DNA from: Nepenthes gracilis
Lineage: Eukaryota > Streptophyta > Magnoliopsida > Caryophyllales > Nepenthaceae
Reading direction: 5' to 3'
DNA length: 64,000 nucleotides
Assembly (NCBI GenBank): GCA_033239525.1
Contig: BSYO01000014.1
Coordinates: 5,994,536-6,058,535 of the forward strand
Below the pieces are notes generated by a model. It did not search any database. It was not told where the DNA came from and worked only from the letters and a program-made list of their open reading frames with translations. Of this stretch, positions 59,046 through 64,000 are shown one piece after another (within the stretch, counting starts at the first letter, position 1; every line of letters starts with the position of its first letter). The translations under genes and the position numbers were made by a program.

Positions 59046-61798
59046 TGTGACGGACCGGGTTATTCTCCTTAAATAACCTCAGTCAATAGTAACATAAACT
59101 TATATCCATAATTTATCATTATAGATTCTGCAGAAATTTTGATAGAGTTTTCTCTACAACTGGACGAAAAACTAAAAATATAACCTGCTTAAAAAAGCCT
59201 GTACAAGCACACATCTATCCAATAATCAATATTTTGGCCTACAATATAATACAGAGGATCACAATTACCATATCATCCATAGCTCCAACACAGTACTCCT
59301 ATCTATCTGTTGGGTCTAAAGAGATGCCGTCTAGGACTAAACAAAATCGAAAACATCAATATAAATGCAAAAATATAGCTAAATCCAGAAACCTGTGGAA
59401 GCATAACAATAATCATAAAATAATAACAAATCACATTAATCTAACTAGACTGTTTACATTATATTACAACAACGTATCCAAAACTTCAAGCCATTGACAT
59501 CTAGCTAATCTCCTCAAGCAAGTCTCTTTCTTTACTCTAACTAATCAGGCGCCAACTTAATGTTCTCATTTGGAAGGAGAAATAGTAAGAGTGAGCGTAT
59601 AATTCTGCAAACGTAATCATACATCACTAACTACAGCAAATAATAGAGAAAACAGTAACTGTGTAGGGGAAGGATATAACTTGAATAAAAGGAAGTATGT
59701 GAGGAGGGGGGATATCTGGGATCATTTGGTTCGCATGTTTGTTCCGGTTACGTCTATTCTTTTTCATTACTTTCATTAATCTTCGTAGACTCCAGCTAGT
59801 AGGTTGCACTACCCAAAGATGTGAGAGAACGAGGAAAGGAATGTATCTGCCACATATTCTAAAGCCGGCTACATTTTAGGTCTGCAGCACTCGACTATTG
59901 GCTACATTTTAGGTATGCAGCACTCGACCATCGGCTACATTTTAGGCCTGCAGCACTCGGCCATCTCAACTTGTCCCATATCCCCCGAGGACTAGGGCAA
60001 TACTCGTTCTTTCACAGTAGTATCCTAAAGCGTGCCACAAACATCACCCGCTTCCACGAGCGGTGAGAATATGTGGCCAAGTATTCCTTGGGTTCACACT
60101 GTGATGGACATGGCAAACCAGAGAATACTACCCTATGAACCATGGTCATAGTTTCAGGATTAATTCTTTCTTGAGGGAAGATCCACCACAAGTACAACGC
60201 ATTTTCTAATCAGAAAATCACATTCCCATCCTTATCTCCATCTGGGAGATCAAATCCATCATATATCGTACTTTGGTGGATTCCCCTTCATTAGCTTGCT
60301 TGGTTATCATCTTTCTGTAGGACTTAATCCCTTTTAGTAATTCAATCCAAGTTCACAAGAGAGTTTGAAATTTCTTACCTCTGATGGTCAAATATCATCT
60401 AGAAAACTCTGGAATGCATTCCCTTACTTCCGGTGTACAAATACACATTTTCGAAGCTTACAATTTAACATGAACATTTAATCATACGTTTCATTACAAT
60501 TAAATAGAGGTAGAGCATGCAAATTTACACTTTATTTTCGGATGAACAGTGTTGGGCCACTTTTAGAGGGTTCGGACGCCGCGAACGGGTCGAATCTTGT
60601 GAGATCGATCGTCCGGTCGATATATATACACATTTGGGACATAGTGATTCACATTTTGGGGTCAATTCAACATAATACGAAGGTGGTAGTAAGCAAATTT
60701 CCCATTTAATTTCGGATGAACAGTAACAGTGCATATTTAGAGGGCTTGGATACCTCAAACGGGGTCAAAACGTGCGAAATCGATCGTATGGCCGATATAA
60801 ATACATAATTGGGATGTTGTGATTCATATTTTGAGGTTGATTCGACATAATACGAATGTAGAAGCATGTAATTTTCCCATTTCGTCTCGGATGAACAATA
60901 ACAGTGGCATTTTAAAGGATTCAGACACCGCGAATGGGTTAAAACATGCGAGATCGATCACGTGGCCGACTTATATACACGTTTGGGACGTGGTGATTCA
61001 CATTTTGGGGTCAATTTTACAAGATACAGTGCAAAAATGGAAAACTTCCAATTCCCGTAGGTTAGAATTTGGTGGAACTCCACCGACCGGATCGGTGAGT
61101 AAATCGGATAATAAACTACGAAATCTTTGGTCTCAAGTCATGGGTAATATATTTTTCAAGGTTTGGGTGGGAATTGTCCCAAAAATACCCGATGATAAAC
61201 GAAAAACATCGAAAGAGAAAAGTTAGTGAGTATGAGAACACTTGACTCAACGCATGTTACCATTTTTATAATTAGCTCTCGGACGGATTTGGACTCCATG
61301 GGCTCGATCTCCTCCATTCTCTTTCTAAAATCGGTGCCCTCTCTCTCTAGAAAGTTTTGGAACGTGGAAAAATGAAAATCGCAAAGCAGCACGTGGTTTT
61401 AAAACAGGCTGGCGCTCAAGCGTGCGGTAAGCACAGACAAATCTGGATTCTGTGCTCTCCGTGGGCTCAAGCCTACAGAGGGCGTGGGTCACTCCCGCAG
61501 TAAGCCCACTACGCGTTTTTACCGTTTGGGACCCGTTTTGACCATTCTAACCCAATTGTTCACATCGTTGGACCTTACTTTTAATTATATAACCTTAATA
61601 AGTCATGATTATCATAATTTAAAATTCAAAATCTTATTTACGAATTAATATTTCATGGCTTATAATTTTCGTCCCCGATTTAGCAATTTCGGCTCTTTGA
61701 GCTTTTCAATCTGATTCCTCTTATATCTTTTGACCACAATTCAGTTATGTTAACTTAATTACCTTCTAATTAATATATTCTTAACCTGAAACCTCACA
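59046..61798 (-). repeat. Right LTR (5' LTR) of the gag-pol-less element
   Basis: 2,753 bases, collinear with 50,671-53,443 over its whole length, including the three ~172-base units (60,540-61,060) and the CTACATTTTAGG motif cluster (59,870-59,960). Confidence 0.9.
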
Positions 61799-61834
61799 TT
61801 TTACATCAGACTTTTCAATATGGGACTCGCATCA

Positions 61835-62599
61835 CACTTACACAGAACAATCTGAAAATACAAGTCATTAAATATCTATCATAATTTTAATGTCCTTCAA
61901 TTATAAAATAATTATTTTATTAATATATCATGTAAATTTCTAAAAAAATAAAAATTTCTAAAAATTACGGGTTATAGCCCAAATGAAACTACCAAACTCT
62001 ATCAAAATATATCCTTTCTGTCATTAAAACAAATGATAGCAACTTGTATTTAGAATCCTTCTTACCTAAAAGTTTCGCAATAACTGTCAAATCACTCGTT
62101 AGCATTATATAATAAACTTGAATGTGGAATAAAAAAAATGTAATGGTGAGTAAAATATACAGTAAGTAATAATACTTAATAACACATAATAAATAATAAA
62201 CATATCGGATATGCAAGACCGAAATAACAAAGTTACAATAGTAATATTAAATCTAATAATAAACTCTTTTAGAGAATCGATAACAAGTCATAACTATGAC
62301 TCAAAAGCGATGGCAAGAACAAGTCTTATCGGATACTCATAGGATTTCACTGAATCTAGATCTTATCAATAATAAGTAGCAATTCCTCGGAGTCCAACAC
62401 TATGAGAAAGATAGAAATTCCTTGAGTTTAAATATTAGTATGAATGACCTAAATATCAAGTAATAATAAGTATTATGAATTACATAAAATTTGAATATCA
62501 TTGAATCCACATATGAATTTTACTGAAAAATGGATTCTATCGAATGCCAAACTCATGAAATATTTATAATAATGAGATATTACGAAAAATTATTTGGAT
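61835..62599. other. AT-rich intergenic DNA
   Basis: No gene or repeat that I can support. A 75-codon minus frame at 61,989-62,216 is low in complexity and has no recognisable content. Confidence 0.5.
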
Positions 62600-63131
62600 T
62601 TTATTTTTTATTTTTATTTTATTTATTTTTTGATAAGTAAGTAAATTGAAATTAAAATAACAAATTAGTACGTAAGCGAAGTTCTAACTCCAAGTGTTTT
62701 GCCGACTTAGAAGTAGAACAGAGCCACTGGGGTACACCCCAAGCACAAATACAAGGAAAAATATGCGTAGGCAAAGAAAATCTTCAGAGAAGGAAACATA
62801 ACGTGACTAAAGAGCCAACAACCAAATCGGCCTCGGGCTTGCCACATAACCAGAAGGGCACATCAGCGCAATTGGATCACTGGACCACAGCAGTATGAGA
62901 CCAAATCAATAAACACATCGAACCACTGAGAGTGAAATAGGGAAGCCAAGAAAAACGAACATGGAGAGCATCCAATCTGGGCAAATGGATACTGGACTAT
63001 ATCGACAGGATACCAAGCAAACCCCTCAACGAACCACTGCGCCGTGAAGCAGGAGAAGCCTAGGAATACTGGTTAGGAAAACGCTGGTAACCAGGATACC
63101 GGGTGGCCGACCTGAAGGCGTTTTTTTTTTG
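62600..63131 (-). mobile_element. LINE 3'-end fragment
   Basis: A T-rich start followed by GATAAGTAAGTAAATTGAAA and TCCAAGTGTTTTGCCGACTT, GGGGTACACCCCAAGCAC, is the complement of the shared LINE tail and closest to the tail at 22,060-22,160. GC-richer sequence runs to about 63,118, then a T tract ends it. Boundaries are approximate and no target duplication was found. Confidence 0.6.
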
Positions 63132-64000
63132 ACACTATGAACCAAAGTTTGCTCCCAACAGCTTGGTATGTAACCAAATCCATGATCTACTTATAACACG
63201 AATTTAGACCAAAAGTAGATAATAGTTAATGATAATTATTAAAACTTCATGAAATACATTTCCAACTAAAAGGGTATACTCAAATACAATACCCAATATC
63301 GAGTTAGACCTAACAAAATATCAATACTACTGATAATAACAATCACATCAATAATCATAGGATCTATCCAAACTATGCATTCAAATATTAAATACTAGTC
63401 ATAACTTGCTATACAATTCATTAGAAAAAAATGATAGTTCAAACAAAATTGAATCTCATTATTGATCCAGCATAATTAGTAAAATGAGACAATTCCAATA
63501 TCAAAATAATCCAAAATATGCATCCATCAAAATACAATATATCAATTGGAATATGAATCACCTCCTTAACAAAAAAATCACTGGAATATGAATACAAACT
63601 CAACTACAAATCTAATAATCATAAAGTATAAATAAAATCTCTATAAACATCCTTACCCGAACTTTCTATAAGTTATCTATAATCCTCTAATATAAAAATA
63701 TTAAAAATAGTAAAATTATGAGATATGTTTATACAAAAATCAGAGTAAACAAGTAACCACACCTCAGAATTGTTGTTGGAAAGACTGAAATCTAACTACA
63801 TTACTAACAAAAAACATTGTAATAACTAAATTAATATAGATTTTTTTAACTGAAGTGAAAATAAATATCCTAAGTCTACTATTTTGAGGTAAAGTAAAAC
63901 ATCCAAAATTTTTAATTCCTAATTCTATTTCCTTGAACAGCTTTTTTGCTATCTTTTTCTACTTGTAAGTATGCCTTGAGCCCACTATTTTGAAGGGATT
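63132..64000. other. AT-rich intergenic DNA
   Basis: Very AT-rich, with no open frame or repeat family that I recognise up to the window end. Confidence 0.5.

Larger units (their letters stand above)
50671..61798 (-). mobile_element. Complete LTR retrotransposon without readable gag-pol (11.1 kb)
   Basis: Flanked by TTTTA on both sides (50,666-50,670 and 61,799-61,803). The left LTR is 50,671-53,443 (TGTGACAAATCGGG...ACCTCACA) and the right LTR 59,046-61,798 (TGTGACGGACCGGG...ACCTCACA). The polypurine complement CTCCCCCACTTATA follows the left LTR; an initiator-Met-type primer site precedes the right one. Edges resemble the Tekay element (same purine tract and TTTCGTCCTCGAAATT leader), so it probably derives from a related gypsy line. 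The 5.6-kb internal part has no long frames and was hit by a LINE. By eye the LTRs are roughly 85-90% alike, so the insertion is old. Confidence 0.88.

Noticed and set aside
1..64000. tRNA, rRNA, snRNA or miRNA genes
   Set aside because: No cloverleaf boxes, rRNA cores or long near-perfect hairpins were recognised by reading. A tRNAscan or Infernal run would be needed to exclude small RNAs.

Overview
The window comes from a flowering plant nuclear genome, most likely a eudicot or other non-grass angiosperm; the species cannot be read from the sequence. Plant-type Ty3/gypsy retrotransposons, plant L1-type LINEs, a TRIM-like miniature element and one intron-containing plant ABCG transporter gene support this. 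About 85-90% of the window is transposable element sequence, much of it nested. The only gene I would call a functional host gene is the ABCG half transporter at 39,949-47,262 (minus strand).

Layout. (1) 1-15,973: two chromovirus (Tekay/Del-type) gag-pol cassettes on the minus strand in the order LTR-internal-LTR-internal-LTR, sharing the middle LTR. The second cassette (8,401-13,048) is readable but carries stops and frameshifts. The first (1,053-5,591) is the same sequence with many small changes concentrated at CCAG/CTGG/CCGG motifs. (2) 15,974-39,603: an old Tat/Retand-type Ty3/gypsy element. Its minus-strand gag-pol lies at 30,490-35,328, its primer site and 5' LTR at about 35,788-39,603. 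On the opposite strand, downstream of pol, is an extra ORF with the 'putative gypsy type transposon' domain (20,357-29,255). This region was hit by several LINEs: 18,170-20,267, 22,055-29,164 (itself hit by a short LINE at 28,500-28,822) and about 36,020-38,996. (3) 39,949-47,262: the ABCG gene, eight exons, 692 residues, all splice sites in frame, TATA box at 47,384. A 1,003-bp solo LTR with a 5-bp target duplication sits about 420 bp upstream of that TATA box. (4) 50,249-61,834: a miniature TRIM-like element whose right repeat was split by an 11.1-kb LTR element (50,671-61,798, TTTTA target duplication). That element is LTR-complete but has no readable gag-pol, and it was itself hit by a LINE at 53,634-55,129. 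(5) 61,835-64,000: AT-rich DNA with one more LINE fragment.

How the parts relate. The LINE copies share a 3' tail (CCCATTAATCC..., TTACTTACC followed by poly-A), but only the copy at 22,055-29,164 carries endonuclease and reverse transcriptase, and that copy is broken. The others lack ORF2 and must have been moved in trans by a relative elsewhere. Target duplications give a relative order: Tat element, then LINE, then LINE within LINE in one place; TRIM, then LTR element, then LINE in another. No new defence or metabolic system is visible. The points most worth following are the motif-linked differences between the two Tekay cassettes, the antisense extra-ORF module and its possible duplication, the ORF2-less LINEs, and the solo LTR next to the ABCG promoter.
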